From positions 24,163,950 through 24,227,949 of the forward strand of contig OX424569.1 in assembly GCA_949152475.1 (NCBI GenBank): a DNA stretch of 64,000 nt, given 5' to 3'. Each line of letters begins with the position of its first letter. The first letter of the stretch is position 1. Under the pieces are notes generated by a model that was given only the letters and a program-made list of their open reading frames with translations, was not told where the DNA came from and did no database searches. Source of the stretch: Terebella lapidaria. Lineage: Eukaryota > Annelida > Polychaeta > Terebellida > Terebellidae. Both the position numbers and the translations under genes were made by a program. Positions 12,201 to 25,698 of this stretch are shown piece by piece.

Positions 12201-15200
12201 AGAAACTGATGTAAACACTGATAACTCCAATGTCAAGAAAGACAATAAATCAGCAGATAGAGCCAGATCATCCAGTCGACGACGACCACTTGATTCATAC
12301 AGGGAGAGAAAGAAATCACGGAAAGAACAGGAAAACAGAGATACCGAAGGGCTTGAGGACCAACAGTCGCAGCCCAATGTAACACAAACAACAGACGAAG
12401 ATAATGAACCTTCCAAGAGGGTAAGATCAACGAGTAGAACCAGACCACTAGATGGATATCGTGCAAGACAGCACGCCAAAAAACAAGCAAAACTCGATGA
12501 AACAAAGCAAGATCAGCCTCCTGTTTCCAGCTACCAAGATGATGAGTTGGCCAGGGAAACACACGAAAACCATACAAAATCTATATCTAATCAAGATGAT
12601 GAATCCGACGGCAAGGACAGTGATGTTGTTATTCAGGATGATGAGTATACCGCACCAGTGGTTGATGATAAGTCAGAAACAGGAAAAACAGATAGCTCCC
12701 CGGTCAGGACAAGACGTAGGCCCCTTGATCAATATCGAGCAAGAAGACAGGCAAAGAAGGAAGCAGATAAACAAAAGCGTGACTCCTCTGCAGATGTTAG
12801 TGCATCAGAAGGAGATATAACACCTGCAGTGAAACGACGATCAAGGCCTCTTGATGGATACAGAGCGAGACGGAAATCTGCACGTGAAGCAAAACCCAAG
12901 GGAGGAGCATCAGAACCTGAAAAACAAACAGACGTATCAAGTCATACTGATGACAAACCAGAAGAATCAATGAATCATGACATGGGTGGCAAAACTTTGT
13001 CCATACAAGATGGTGATCAAACCAAGCCTAATGTGAATAATCAAGAAATGCCCAATGAAAAGACAAGTGATTGCAGTGTTGCTGACGATCCAGAAGTAGC
13101 ACCCAACAACGAAGATGACAAATCAGCAACAACGGTCAGTATTGATGTGGGATCAGACCCAGAGAGAAGGGAAAGATCAAAAAGTAGAACAAGACAAAGG
13201 CCTCTTGATCAGTTTCGTGCAAAACGACAAGCAAAAAAAGAAGCAGAGAAACAGAAACGTGACTCATCTGCAGATGTCAGTGCATCAGAAGGAGACATGA
13301 CACCCACAGTGAAGCGACGACCAAGGCCCCTTGATGGATACAGGGCAAGACGAAGGGCTTCACGTGAGGCTAAAAGCAAGGAACGGATGCCTACTGTTGA
13401 GAAAGAACATGACAACATTGGTGACCATCAAGTGAATCAAAACGAAACTGATGGTGAACTGTCAGTCTCACATGGCGACGATTTTAATGTAAAACCTATA
13501 TCAACTCATGGATCACATGAATTAGAAAGAGCTGTTTCAATACCTGATGAAATAGACACTGATTTACCAACCACAGGAAACGTTATTCTACAGACCAATT
13601 ATGAAACTTCAAGTGTGTCAGATAAAGAAGATGAAATTATCCAAATAGCTGCTGATGTACATGAAGCTAGCGATGATCGTGTTGAAACGGACCCTACTGG
13701 TGAACAAACTGCTGAAGCACTGGATATACTGAACTTAATGACTCCTTCGGAAGACGTGAAGTCTTTGACCACAATTTCAGAAGACACCAGTAGCTCAAGA
13801 AGCTCTTTGTCTTATAATGAATCCAGAGATGATTCCAAGTCAGTTGATATCAATGATGAATTCAACAATAACGTTGAACAAACTATCGAATTCACTGGCA
13901 ATGATGTCATGGCAACTGAATATGGAGAAGACAATGAGGCTGTTAAGGACGAGAATGAAGATCTGAAATCTGAGGAAGCAGACTTGGAGTCAATGGGGGT
14001 TGCTGGAGACGAGAAGCCAGATGAAACAAAACAGGTTTCTAAAAACGTGATGCCAGAAGTATTTGCAAATGCACTGCCAGAAGGAGCAGTTCAGGGTATC
14101 GAGGGAGCAGAGGGAGAATATCAAGGTTTGAATCCAGACGAATCTGTCAAAGAAGTGACTCCACGGGAAATATCTGCTGGAAAAGAACTCAAAGAAGAAA
14201 ATGAAATTGAAGAGCAGAAGGAATTTGTCATAGATATGAAACCAGGAGAAGCAAGTAGTTTCCCTGGAAAAGAAACAAATCAAAATTGGAAACCACAAAA
14301 AAAATCAGAGAAAGAAACTGAGGATGGGTCGTCAGAAAAACCAATTTACCTTGTGGAGCAACATACTACAGAAAATCCAGAACGAGAAGATCCAGATGAA
14401 GTTGAGCAGCAAGATGAAACAACTCCAAATTCCAAGTTGTCTACTGAGGTTGAAAAATCAACTGACGCACTGCAAGTTGAAACACCACAGATTGAACGTG
14501 ACATCACCGACAGCATTTCAAAAGGTAATGAGTCACATCATGATGACATTACAGATAATTATGCTGATACTCAAGATAACCTTCCGCAAATCGATGCTAA
14601 TATTTCTGATAACATAAATCAGACAGCCTTTGAAAACATAGACACAATGACTGGTAGTGACAACAAGGGTGAAACCCATGATGGTAACCTGACAGGACAT
14701 GACAAAATGACGGATACCAAAGCTGAGAAATTTGATGACATTAAACATGAAGATAGAGATGCAACAGCAGATGAAATAATTGAGACTAATCAGCCTGAGG
14801 AGTGTTCTGATATGAATTCGGATGTTGTAAATGAAAGTGCAACACAAGAAGAATCCAACAAAGAAAATAAAGTAGAAGAACCCCCGTGTGATCTGGAAAA
14901 TGAAGAAGCCAAAGTAGACACAAGTATTGAATCTCCTGAACAAACAGTCACTGAAGATGTGGCACCAAAAGATGAAGTTGAATGTACGTCCGAGGAAGCA
15001 TTTGATGATGTGACGCCAGGGAAGATGAATCATGATTTGAAAACAAGTGATTCTACTGAAGATGTGGAGCCAGGCCAAGCAGAAGACGAAGTGCTGCCAT
15101 TGAATGTAGCTAGTGATGACACGATTCAAGATCCGGAGCAAGAATGTAGCAAACACGTGCAACCAGAACAATCACATGAAGATGAGAAGCCAGTGGAAGC

Positions 15201-18200
15201 AGTAGGTGAAGAGGAGCTAGCTGAAGCAAGCCAGACTGAAGAAGTATCGATGAAAACTGCAAGTCTACAAGAAATGGCTGATATGGAAATGGCTGAAAAG
15301 GAAAAGTCAGAAAATGCAGTTGAAGATGAAAAGACAGATTCGGAAGAAGAGAATATCACTAGTGCCAAATCAGAGATAACAGCTGACAATGAAAAATCAG
15401 TTGAATCAGATCAAGAAAAAGAAGCTATTGAAAATGTCAAGATCTTGGATGAAAAGTCTCCAGAATACCTTGAACAAGGAGAAACAGCTAATGATCAGAA
15501 TCCAGATGAATCAAATGTAGACCAAGAAGCTGTGGGAGATGTTCAAGCCGAAGGCATGGCTGGAGAAGAGAAGACATTTAATGCGGAAATCTCAGATGAA
15601 GCAACACACAGTTTGGAAGAAGAACAAACATCTAAAGAAATCAAACCAGAAGAAACAATTGTAGATCAGATGCCAGATCAATCAAACCATATCAAACCAA
15701 AAGAAATAGCAGAAGCAAACAATCTAGAAGAAGCAACCACTGAGGGAAAACCAGATGAACCCACTCAAAACTTGGAACAAGAATCCATTGAAGATCATAA
15801 ATCAGAAGAGACATTTGATGAGTTCCAGTCAGATGGGTCGAATCAAGAAAAACAATCTTCTGAAGATATGAGACCAGAAGATGAAACAGAAAAAGACAAG
15901 CCAGAAGAAGCATCTAGTAAGAAAAAGCTAGAGGAACCCACCCAAAATGTGGACAGTGAAACTACTGACGATCAGAAACCAGAAGAATCAACTGACGATC
16001 TCATACTAGATCAATCAAACCAAGAATCAACACCTTTTATCTCTATCAAACAAAAAGATACTTTGGAAGAAGACAAGCTAGAAGAGGTATCAGGTGAAGG
16101 CAAATTAGATGAACCTGCTCTCAGCTTGGACCAAGAATCTATTGAAGATCAAAAATCAGAAAAAACACCTGAAGACCCAAAGCCAGATCAGTCGAACCAC
16201 AAAGAAGAATCATTTGAAGATGTGAGACCAGAAGACGCAGCTGAAGGAACCAAGCAAGAAGAGGCATCTGGTGAGGAAAAGCTTGATGAACCTACATACA
16301 GTCTCGTACAAGAAAATACTGGAGATCGGATACCAGAGGAAACAACTGTCAACCCCAATCAAGATGAAATACATCAAGAAGAAAAATCGTTGGAAAATAT
16401 GAAACCAAGGGATGCACCTGACGAAAACAAGCCAAAAAGAGCATCTGGTGAGGAGAAGCCTGATAAATCCACTCTCAGTTTGGAACTTCTTGTTTCGATA
16501 CCAGATGAAGATCAGGAACCAGAAGACACATCTGATGACCTCAAGCCAAATGAGTTGAACCAAGAAAAAGAATCCTTTGAAGATATGAGACCAGAAAACC
16601 TAGCTGAAGAAGTCAAGCAAGAAGAATCATCTGGTGAGGGAAAGCTTGAAGAAGCTACACCCCATCTGGACCAAGAATCTACTGACGATCAGATACCAGA
16701 GGAAACAACTGACAACCCCAATCCAGATGAAATAAACAAAGAAGAAGAATCGTTGGAAGGTATGAAAATAAAAAATGTAGCTGAAGAAAACAAGCCACAA
16801 GAGCAAAAATCAGTTGACGATATGGAAACAAAAGAAACAGATGAAGAAAGCAAGCCAGAAGAAGCATCTAGTCAAGAGAAGCCTGACGAAACCACGCACA
16901 GTTTTGAACAAGAATTGATGGATGGTCGGAAATCAAAAGAAATAACTGATGACCCCAAGCCAAATGAAGCGAACCAAGAACAAATATCATTTGAAGATAT
17001 GGAAACAAAAGATGCGGCTGAAGAAACCAAGCCAGAAGAAGCATCTTGTGAGGAAGAGCTGGGCGAACCTACTCACAGTTTGGAAAAAGAATCTGCGGAA
17101 GATCAGAAATCAGAAGAAACTTGTGATGATTTCAAACCAGACGAACCAAACCAAAAACAAGAATTGTTTGAAAATACGAAGCCAGAAAAATCAGTTGGAG
17201 AAAACATGCCAGAAGATTCATCTAATGATATATCAGATGAACCGAGTCATGATTCGGAACAAATATCTAGAGATGTCAAACCAGGAGGAACAACTTCAGA
17301 TCAGAAACCAGATGAACCAAACGAACAACATGATCGGAAACCAGAAGAAATATCTGACGATCTCAAGCAAAATGAATCAAACCAAGAACCAGAATCTTTT
17401 GCTGATACCAAAACAAACAGTGCAGAAGACAAGCCAGAAGAAGCATGTGGTGGAAAGAAGCCTGAAGAAGCAGCTAGTGGTTTGGAACGAGAATCTACTG
17501 ACGGATGGCAATCAAAAGAAACAAATCAAAATCTTGAACCAGACGAAACAACTGAATATGAATCAAACCAAGAACCAAACTTTTCCAACGATATGGAATC
17601 AAATGATGCAGGTACAGAAGACAAGCCAGAAGAAGCATCTGGTGAGGAAAAGCCAGATGAAGTCACACACGGTTTGGAGCAAGAAACTACTGAAGATCAG
17701 AAACCAGAAGAAACAACAGATATCAAGCCAGATATCAGACACCATGACCCAAAATCATTTCATGATATCAAGCGAAAAGACTCAGCTGAAACATTCACGC
17801 CAGAAGAAGCATGTGGTGAGGAAAAAACAGACGAACCCACTCACTGTTTGGAACAACATTCTAGTGAACATCAGAAACCAGAGGAAACTGACCACCTCAG
17901 GCCAGATGAATCAACACAAGAAGCAGAATCCTTTGACGATGTCAAACCAAAAGACACAGTTGAAGAAGACAATCCAGAAGACATATCTGGTGAAGAAATC
18001 CTACAGGAACCTATTCATGTTTTGGAACATGAATCCACTGATGAACATAAGCTGGATGAATCCTATCAAGATGGCATACAAGAATCTACTGAATATCAGA
18101 AAGCAGAAGAAACAGCTGATGATCAGAAGCAAGAAGAATCAAATCAAGAATTGGAGCAAGAATTTACTAAAGATATCAAATCAGAAGACACTGCTGGCGA

Positions 18201-21200
18201 CTTGAAACTAAATGACTCAAATCTAGCCTTGATACAAGAATCCACTGAAAAACCAAAACCAAAGGAAACAACTGACGATCACAAGCTGGATGAATCGTTT
18301 GATTTAGAACAAGTATCTACTGATGATGTCAAACCGACAGAAACCGCTGATGACATGAAGCTAGGTGAATCAAATAAACATTTGCAACAAGAATCGACTG
18401 CGGAAAGGAAACTAGAAGAAACAGCTGATGATCAAAAACCAAATGAATCAAGACAAGATTTGGGGAAAGAATCTCCTAAAGATATAGAGCCAGCAGAAAC
18501 ATTTGAACAACAGAAGTCAAAGGGAACAGTTGATGTTCAAAAGTCGGATGAACAAACTCAAGATTCAACACAAGAATCTACAGAGGATGTGAACGTCAGT
18601 GAAACAGATGCAGGGACGACAAATGATTCAGTCGAAAATCCAGAGCTGGATGAAACACAAGACTCTGCACAAGAATCTGTCGAAAATGTGAAACCAGAAG
18701 AAAGATATAAAGAAGAGATTTCAGGAGAAATAACCCAAATAAAACAGAGATATGATGTAGATGTGAAGCAAGAAGAAAGACCTACAGAAGATATATCTGG
18801 TGAAGTGCCTACAGAAGAAACACTGGTAGACAAAACTCACTTTCAAGAACCTTCTGATAATGTGAAACCAGAGGACACTACACATGAAATAGAATCTCTT
18901 GATGATCTGACACCAGAAACAATTACTAGAGGTCAAGAGCAAGATGAAGAAAGTCAACATTTGGAATCAGAATCTAATGAATTGTTAACACCAGAAGGAA
19001 TATTGGAAGAGAAGCCAGAGGAAAGTACTACCTACCAAAAGACAGAAAAAACCACTCACGATTTGGGACAAGAATCTACCGAAGAAATCAAACCAACAGA
19101 AATTACTGCTGACAGAAAGATGGATGAATCAAATCAAGATTTGAAACTCCTGTCTCCTGAAGTTATCAAACCAGAAGATATAACTGGAGAAGAGAAGACA
19201 GAAGAAGCTTCTCATGAAAAATCAGCAACTACTGAAGAAAAGCCTCAAAAACAAGCGACAAAAGAAAAATTAGATGATACAATTCAGGATTCAAAACAGA
19301 AATCTACTGATGATGTGATATCAAAGGGAAACGTTGAAGATCAGAAGCCAGATGAAATAACTCAAGAGTTGGAATCAGGATCTATTGAGGATGAAATAGT
19401 TGAAGAGTGGTCAAAAGACAAGGCAGAAGAAATGAATGATAATGGAAAGTCAGATGGTGAAACTCACGACATTGTACAGGAATCCACAGCTGGTGACCAA
19501 CTAGAACAAATATATGAAGAGAAGTTGGATGAAACAACTAAGGATGAGAACATAGATGAGAGGAATCAAGATTCAAAACCGGATTTTACTGAAAACTCTG
19601 TTGAGTCTCATGGATCAGAAAGGATAGTTGACGAGGAAGAAACGGATACAACAGCACATCCTTTAGAACAAGAATATCCTGAAGATGTGAAATCTGAAGA
19701 AGTATACAATGATAAATCAGAAGATGAAGCTAATGTGGACCGATTAGACAAAACAATACAAGACGTGGTACAAGAATCCCACAAAGATGTGGATCTAGAA
19801 GAAATAGCTGAGAGGATTCCAGATAAATCCGGTGCTAAGGATGAGCCAGATGAAACAACTCAAGATTTGAAACAAGAATCTATCGAAGATGTCGAGAAAA
19901 AAAATATACCTGCAATAACACCAGAGGAGACATTTGGAAAGCCAAGTGTAAGACCTCAAGGCACAGAACAAGAACCTACTGAAGATGCAAAGCCAGAAGA
20001 AATAATTGAAGAGAAGCGGGAAGAAACTACTGGTGATAAAGATACAGGAGATTTAACTCAGGATTTGGAACGAGGGTTTACTTCACGTGGAAAAGCAGGA
20101 GAGATACCCGAAAAGATGCCAGAGAAAGCAGTTGCTGCAGAACAGGCAGATGAACCAACTGAAGATTTGAAACAAAAATATATTGAAGATGTCAAACCAG
20201 AAGAAACACAGACAGAAGAGAAGTCATGTGAAGCTGATATCGGTGAGCTGAAAACAAACACTTGTGATAATGACAGTATTAGTGCTAAGCATGAGTTACA
20301 TAAGGACACTATTGACGACGAAGAGACAACCCTCACTGAGAAGGAATTGACAGTCAATGACAAACCAGAGAACGAATTTGAAACACAGTTGCAGTTGAGT
20401 TCTGAGGCTGAGCTACAAGACGATGACATGGACCTACGTAGTGACACTGTAGATGATTTTGCAAGTGTTGAGGCGCAGGCAGATGATGAGAGTGTTTCTA
20501 TTGGTGAAGGAAAAGTCATGGACGTGATCCTTACTGATGACAAAACTAGTGAAGTGAATCTTGATCAGTCAAATGACACGTTTAATGAAATTAAGGTGGT
20601 TGACGATATCAGACAAATGGAAGCTGTTGAAGAGGCAAATAAGGACGATTTTCCTGACAATACAGTTGTGCAAACAACTGCTGAAGATGACTTGAATATT
20701 AACGAGTCCCATTATGATACAGATGAGCAAGAGATGACTGAAGCACTGCGAATGGCTGCTGCTACTTTAGTAAACACTATTCTAGAAAATGCAACAAATG
20801 ATATCGAACATGACTTGATGAAAGACAAGAATGATCATCCTCAGCTTGTTGATAGCTCGGATGCTGCTATCAAGGAATCACTGAATGAAGCTAGTGAACA
20901 TAACCATCCATCAGACAAACAGGAAACCGCCCCAGAGAAAGTCGCCATGGAGGAAATGGAGGCTTGCAATGGGGAGAGCCTGGCATCTTCTAGCATGATG
21001 GCTCAGGTTGACCCAGGAAAGGACAGTGTGAACACAGCTGAAGATGTAGATAACATACAAGGAAGTGATCAGGCTTCCAACGCCACCACTACGGATATAC
21101 TTGCTGTTCACGGAGATGATTCAACAAATGAAAATATTGTGGAAAACACAGATCATTGCAACATGGAAGTGCCATTAATCACAGTTCATTCACCATCTGG

Positions 21201-23977
21201 AGATGAATGTGAGAAAGATGTGGAGAGCATTGCTGTAGAAGCTGAAGAACCAAATGTGGAAATGGTGACCGACCAATCTATGCAAGAAGAAGAAATACAT
21301 GCTGATGCAACAGTCACTGATAAAGTAGTAAACAGTATCAAATATGCTGAGAATCCTGACGTGGTCTCTTCATACATTGGCACACATCAAACACATGTAC
21401 CTGCTGTGGATGATGCTGAAGAAAGGGCCAAAATGTTGAATGATTTGAGAGAAGTAATAGCTGAAGAAGCAAGGGAGCAACTTGCTGCAATCCGAGAATC
21501 ATCTGCATCAGAGATTGAAGACATAAAGGAGGCAATGCAACAGGAAATTAGGAATAGTGTAACGGATATGAGAGAGGAATCCCTGCGTGATTTAAACAAG
21601 GTGAAAGAAGAGATTGAACAGCAAGGTATTAATCTCATGTCCGACATCAAGAAGCATTCAGATGTTGAGTTTGAGCAACTCAAACAGGATCTGGAACATC
21701 AGGCCAAATCTACAATCGACACTTTCAAGGAAAATTCAAGTACTGAGTTATCTTCCCAACTGCAGCAAAATATTGACGCAACTGAACAGACATTGACAGC
21801 AATAAAACAGGCAGCGACGTCAGAAATTGATATGTTGAAAAACGATGTAATCAAAAGTGGAGAGGAGAAAATGAATGAATACGCAACTCAATCCAAAGCG
21901 GATGTTGATAAACTACTAGAGGAACTGATTCAAGAGGGACAAACTAAACTGGACAGCGTGACTGCAAGGCCTGATCTTGACATTGATAATCTGACAAAGC
22001 AAATCATCGAAAAAGCTGAAAAGAAAATCACTGAAATCATCGAGTCAACCAGTGAACCAACAATGCCTGCGGAGATTCATACAAAATTGGACCAAACTGT
22101 ATCAGTCAGTGACGACGATTTGAAGACAGAGATTGCTCGTCAAATGACAGAAGTCATCGAAACACTCAAAACTGAATCTAGGAAGGAATATGAGGGCCTG
22201 AAAGATAGTATACAAAGTCAAATGAATGACGTGGTACAGGCTGTTGAGTCTAACACAGGGGACGTTCTTCAGGAGAGCAAACGTGATGCTGAAAAGGAAT
22301 TTAGAGACATTCTAAATGCCCTCAAGGAGCAGACAGAACAGGATATCAACGAAATCAAAGTGAACGCTACCAGTCATGCACAACAGGCTGTAATAGAAAT
22401 TCAAGAAAGTACAAAGCTGGATCTAAATGACATGAAAGAAAGCTTCGCCTCGAAGGCGCAAGAAAAGCTCTCTGAGCTAGAAGAACAATCCAAAGTGGAC
22501 CTCCAGGGTCTAAAGGAATCTATGACACAACAGAGAGAGGAGGCCATGGAGAATATGAGGGAATTGTCAAAATTCAACATGGGCGAAATCAAGGAAAACA
22601 ACTTGCAGCAGCTCCAAGAAGCACTCAAAGAACTAAAAGAAGACTCCAGTAACACAATTACTACTCTTAAAGAAGATATCATGCTGGAGGCTAAGAAAAC
22701 TATTGAGGATCTTAAATATGGCTCACAAACAGAGCTTAATGAAATCAAAAATGATTTACTGCTGCAATCAAAAACTGCTATAGAGGAGCTTAAAGAAGAA
22801 TCAAAATGTGAAATGCAGGACGTCAAAGCTAATTTTGCTCATGAAACGGAACAGATCCTGAAGGATGGGCATAATGCTGTGAAGGAACTTCAAGAAAAGG
22901 CTGCCCAGGAAACCATTCATATGGAAAACGAATCTAACGCGAAAACCAAAATTGAAACAGAGGCCACATCAGTGGAAGTTGTATCTGAAGTCAATAATGA
23001 CAGTGATAGCCAGTCCCTTAGAAACACTGAAGAAAACACTCTTGAAGTACTTGAAGAGAGAGATGGACAGTTAACCAAACATATCTCTGACAAAGCAACA
23101 GATAGCTATGAAGACGAGACATTCTGTTCAGACAATGAAGAGACAACAAGAGACGATGACACCAAGCACGATGACAAAAACTATGCTAGCACTCACTCTA
23201 AGGAAGCGACAATCGACAAAAATGGACTTCTTGACATGGACAATATAAAGGAGACTCAGACAGATAATCTAGAAAGCTCTGACTCTTCAGAATACAAACA
23301 AAACTCCCAAGTTCGGGAACGGAAGGTAACATTTGATGATGATGTCAGCGATGTGGATAATGAAACAAGTAAACAGACACAAACGGACTTCAGTCGTTAC
23401 GTCATCCTCCAACTCGATGAGCCACAAGTCCCGGAAGATCCCCGTCGGAGCACCTCTGAGCGAAGACGTCCCCCACCACCGAAACCGTCCATGGTTATGT
23501 TACCCGAGGATGAACTCGCTACCGATGAAGATGAGGCTCCAGTCTTTGTACTGCGACGTGCCAAGATACAACAGCCCCAAGGTGCCCCTTTCCAACCTAA
23601 ACCACCCACTAAATCCCCTCCGACAAAGCGACGACGACAGCCCGGTCTGGAGCAGAGGTCAAGAACAATGCCGCCACAGGATTCACAGGAATCAAGCTTC
23701 TTACCAAGTATCAAGCAAAGGAGACCTGGAACCACGGCCAATGCGGTCGACTCCCCACGCTCACGAAGTGACGTCCCGCGGCCCAAAACGTCTGAAGTTC
23801 AACCCAAAAAGTCTCGGCGACCTACAGATGGGCATGTGGATCCAAAGGGTAGGAGTTTAGACAGTGGCGTACCCCGTACTGAGCCGTGGTGGATGGTCCG
23901 AGAGCGAAGTATGGCCAGAGACGCTTGGACTCGCCAGCTAGAGACAGAAAAAGACCAGTATGGGAAATCAGACCAGA
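6265..23977 (+). CDS. Giant exon encoding a roughly 5,900-residue low-complexity repeat protein
   Basis: One frame stays open for 17.7 kb. I do not recognise the protein and assign no function. In order: MGTGAS start (fits an N-myristoylation consensus) and a basic RSRSRKKK patch (residues 1-105); about 130 decapeptides of the type TETDDVKPDN (about 106-1450); a looser DT/DDTADAKAT zone (1453-1942); seven RPLDxYRARR-type basic motifs (about 1948-2360); acidic KPEE repeats, many with a 59-residue period (about 2400-4700); fifteen 26-residue helical repeats (about 5073-5530); and a basic, proline-rich tail with PWWMVRERS. The frame formally stops at 23983, but a strong donor (CAGA|GTGAGT) at 23978 ends the exon in phase 1, matching exon 4. 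The predicted giant isoform is about 6,160 residues. The overall look is of a disordered spacer plus rod, perhaps a cytoskeletal scaffold (inference only). Confidence 0.8.
6571..10620 (+). repeat. 30-bp coding tandem repeat (decapeptide TETDDVKPDN)
   Basis: About 130 copies of a 30-bp unit coding for variants of T-E-T-D-D-V-K-P-D-(N/S/K). Variation is mostly in the residue after PD and in the DDV triplet. Some copies are 27 or 33 bp, always preserving frame. Larger blocks are duplicated: about 7156-7380 matches 9370-9596, and about 8755-9080 matches 9655-10040. This indicates growth by multi-unit unequal exchange. Because the unit lacks stops in other frames, long spurious open frames appear here on both strands. 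Confidence 0.9.
12106..13365 (+). repeat. Seven RPLDxYRARR basic motifs
   Basis: Within the giant exon a basic motif recurs seven times: RPLDGYRARRKSRK, RPLDSYRERKKSRK, RPLDGYRARQHAKK, RPLDQYRARRQAKK, RPLDGYRARRKSAR, RPLDQFRAKRQAKK and RPLDGYRARRRASR. Most copies follow an R/S-rich lead (such as SKSRTRQ) and are separated by acidic linkers of very different lengths and sequence. Copies 4-5 and 6-7 form two similar pairs with a shared KRDSSADVSASEGD linker. Strong motif conservation inside diverged linkers suggests a short binding motif; the partner is unknown. Confidence 0.85.
15740..18050 (+). repeat. 177-bp (59-residue) acidic coding repeats
   Basis: The segment of type GEEKPDEPTHSLEQES recurs at about 15745, 15922, 16099, 16276 and 16453 with 177-bp spacing, then continues with slightly irregular spacing to about 18 kb. 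Each 59-residue unit reads roughly as a SLEQES block, a DQKPEETTDD block, a KPDESNQE block and an ESFEDMKPED block. The copies are diverged, so this array is older than the 30-bp array upstream. Confidence 0.75.
21481..22854 (+). repeat. Fifteen 26-residue helical repeats (78-bp register)
   Basis: Six repeats run without a gap from 21481 to 21948 and nine from 22153 to 22854, each exactly 26 residues. A typical unit has a hydrophobic start such as IEELK, a polar ES or QS step, then (V/I/L)xxLKxxx and a Q/E-rich end. Unit starts fall at 22153, 22231, 22309, 22387, 22465, 22543, 22621, 22699 and 22777. The sequences are strongly diverged while the length is not, so spacing seems to be under selection. 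The pattern fits an extended helix or coiled coil. The two blocks are separated by a 68-residue insert containing a proline-rich break. Confidence 0.85.
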
Positions 23978-25372
23978 GTGAGTGAACAGTTTATGGCGCA
24001 CCAGCAGTTTCACGTCGGGCACACACGCACTGAAGCACCAAGGAATGTCAGGAATACAACGATGCAATTTTACCATATATCATCTCCCCACCTTCCATTT
24101 TCCACAAATACAACACACCACATAGAATTTGCACATAAGTCTTTTGGCGTGATTTTTATCATGGGCATTTTGACTTCACGTAAATGTATTTTGTTAGAAA
24201 ATGCCACCATATACCACCAAACTATGCCACCAAACACTGCCGAATGCACTTCACAAGTTTTTGCGGATCCATTGCATGTCGCTTTCACCATTATTTGTTA
24301 TCATCTCTACTACTTTATGCTTCATTGTCGATCGCAGCTCCCTTTCTATAGTCACTGAAAGAACCGACGTTCAACAAAACAGTATTCGGTTCATCAAAAT
24401 TAAATATTTTTTTTTGGTAAAAAATGTTGTTGATGGAAGTGTTGATGCTACACGGTAAACCTAATCTTCATTAGTCTTTGAGAGTAATTTATCTATGGCC
24501 GTGTCTTGACTAATGACTCGTTCTAGCAAGTACTGTCAATATAATTAACCCTTTAACGCCCTGTGTGCAAAGGACCCAGTTCACGAAAGGATGGTTCACA
24601 CACCGCCCGAAGCCGACAGAGTGGTAAGCTACTAACACGCTGATTATTAGCCTAACATTAACCCTGCATACCCATAGGAAGACACGGTCCGTACAAATGT
24701 AAATAATTCGGACATTGATTGACCCCCTTTCGATCTCAAGTGTCGTGGATGTCTGTCTTATTTGTCAAAATGCCTCCCAATCACATATGACCCTTTTATT
24801 ATCAAGTGGTCGGTGTTTGTCCTCACCTTTCTACACACCGACCACAAAATATTAAGTGTACATTGCCTCGATGACATCTTCTATGTGATATCATGCTTTC
24901 ATGTTGACGGACGTGTTTACCTAGAACTTGATATCTGTCAGTGTTTTTTTTTTCTGTGACTCCCGTCACAATTTTTTGTTATTGACCGATCGCGAGATGG
25001 TCGATAATATGATTTTATCTGATCAAACAATGTGGACAAATTTGCAATCCCATGCTTATGTATTTTGGGTACTGGTGCTGGAATTTGATTGATTTCCCAA
25101 TCAGTAAAATTAAAAGGAAATGGTTATAATATTTCCTTATAATGTAAACGAATACATTTATTACAAATTACTAGATATAATAGATATTATATTGTTTATT
25201 ATTATTCATTGGCTATATTATTAGGAATAAATGTAATTAAATAAAATAAATCTTGGTTATGATGTTAAACATATCTGATGAAAAGTGAGTACTTGTATTA
25301 TGAATATTCCCGATAACTATGAATATTATTATTTATCATTATTCAAATTTATTTTTATTACTATTATTATAG
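23978..25372 (+). other. Intron between the giant exon and exon 4
   Basis: Starts with GTGAGT and ends with ATTATTATAG at 25372. AT-rich, with no coding frame supported. It serves as the 3' part of a much longer intron (from 5707) when the giant exon is skipped. Confidence 0.65.
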
Positions 25373-25481
25373 AGAAGAGTTCGGACGGTCGGAAAAAGCA
25401 GAAGGAGTATTTCAAGGAAGAACTGAAGAGATTGAAGACGAGTCTGGATCGAGAGGCCTCAACTATCCAAGCTCCAGAAAA
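25373..25481 (+). CDS. Exon 4, shared charged helical segment
   Basis: The acceptor ATTATTATAG precedes 25373 and the donor GTAGGA follows 25481. The frame reads KSSDGRKKQKEYFKEELK and continues to IQAPEK. It accepts the phase-1 ends of both exon 2 (giving E) and the giant exon (giving K), making it the first common exon. It ends in phase 2. The sequence looks like an amphipathic, basic helix. Confidence 0.75.
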
Positions 25482-25619
25482 GTAGGAATTATAACGCATT
25501 GATACCTCTGTGATATTCAACTGTGATTACGGGTGTTCAAGTAAAATAGTTAGCGAACGTTTAGTTCGTGATTATAACTAAACTAAACTATAGATTAGCG
25601 TGTTTTTGTATTGTTTCAG

Positions 25620-25698
25620 ACAAGAGCATGTCCCATATGTATTCAATTCTCTGGAGCCTTACTACGACATATCCACCCCTAGATACTTGATCGAGCTG
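25620..25698 (+). CDS. Exon 5, shared
   Basis: The acceptor TATTGTTTCAG precedes 25620 and the donor CTG|GTAAGG follows 25698. It completes the AAA codon from exon 4 and encodes QEHVPYVFNSLEPYYDISTP then RYLIEL, ending in phase 0. Unlike the rest of the gene this is normal-complexity, aromatic-rich sequence that looks like part of a folded or conserved binding segment. I do not recognise the family. Confidence 0.75.
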
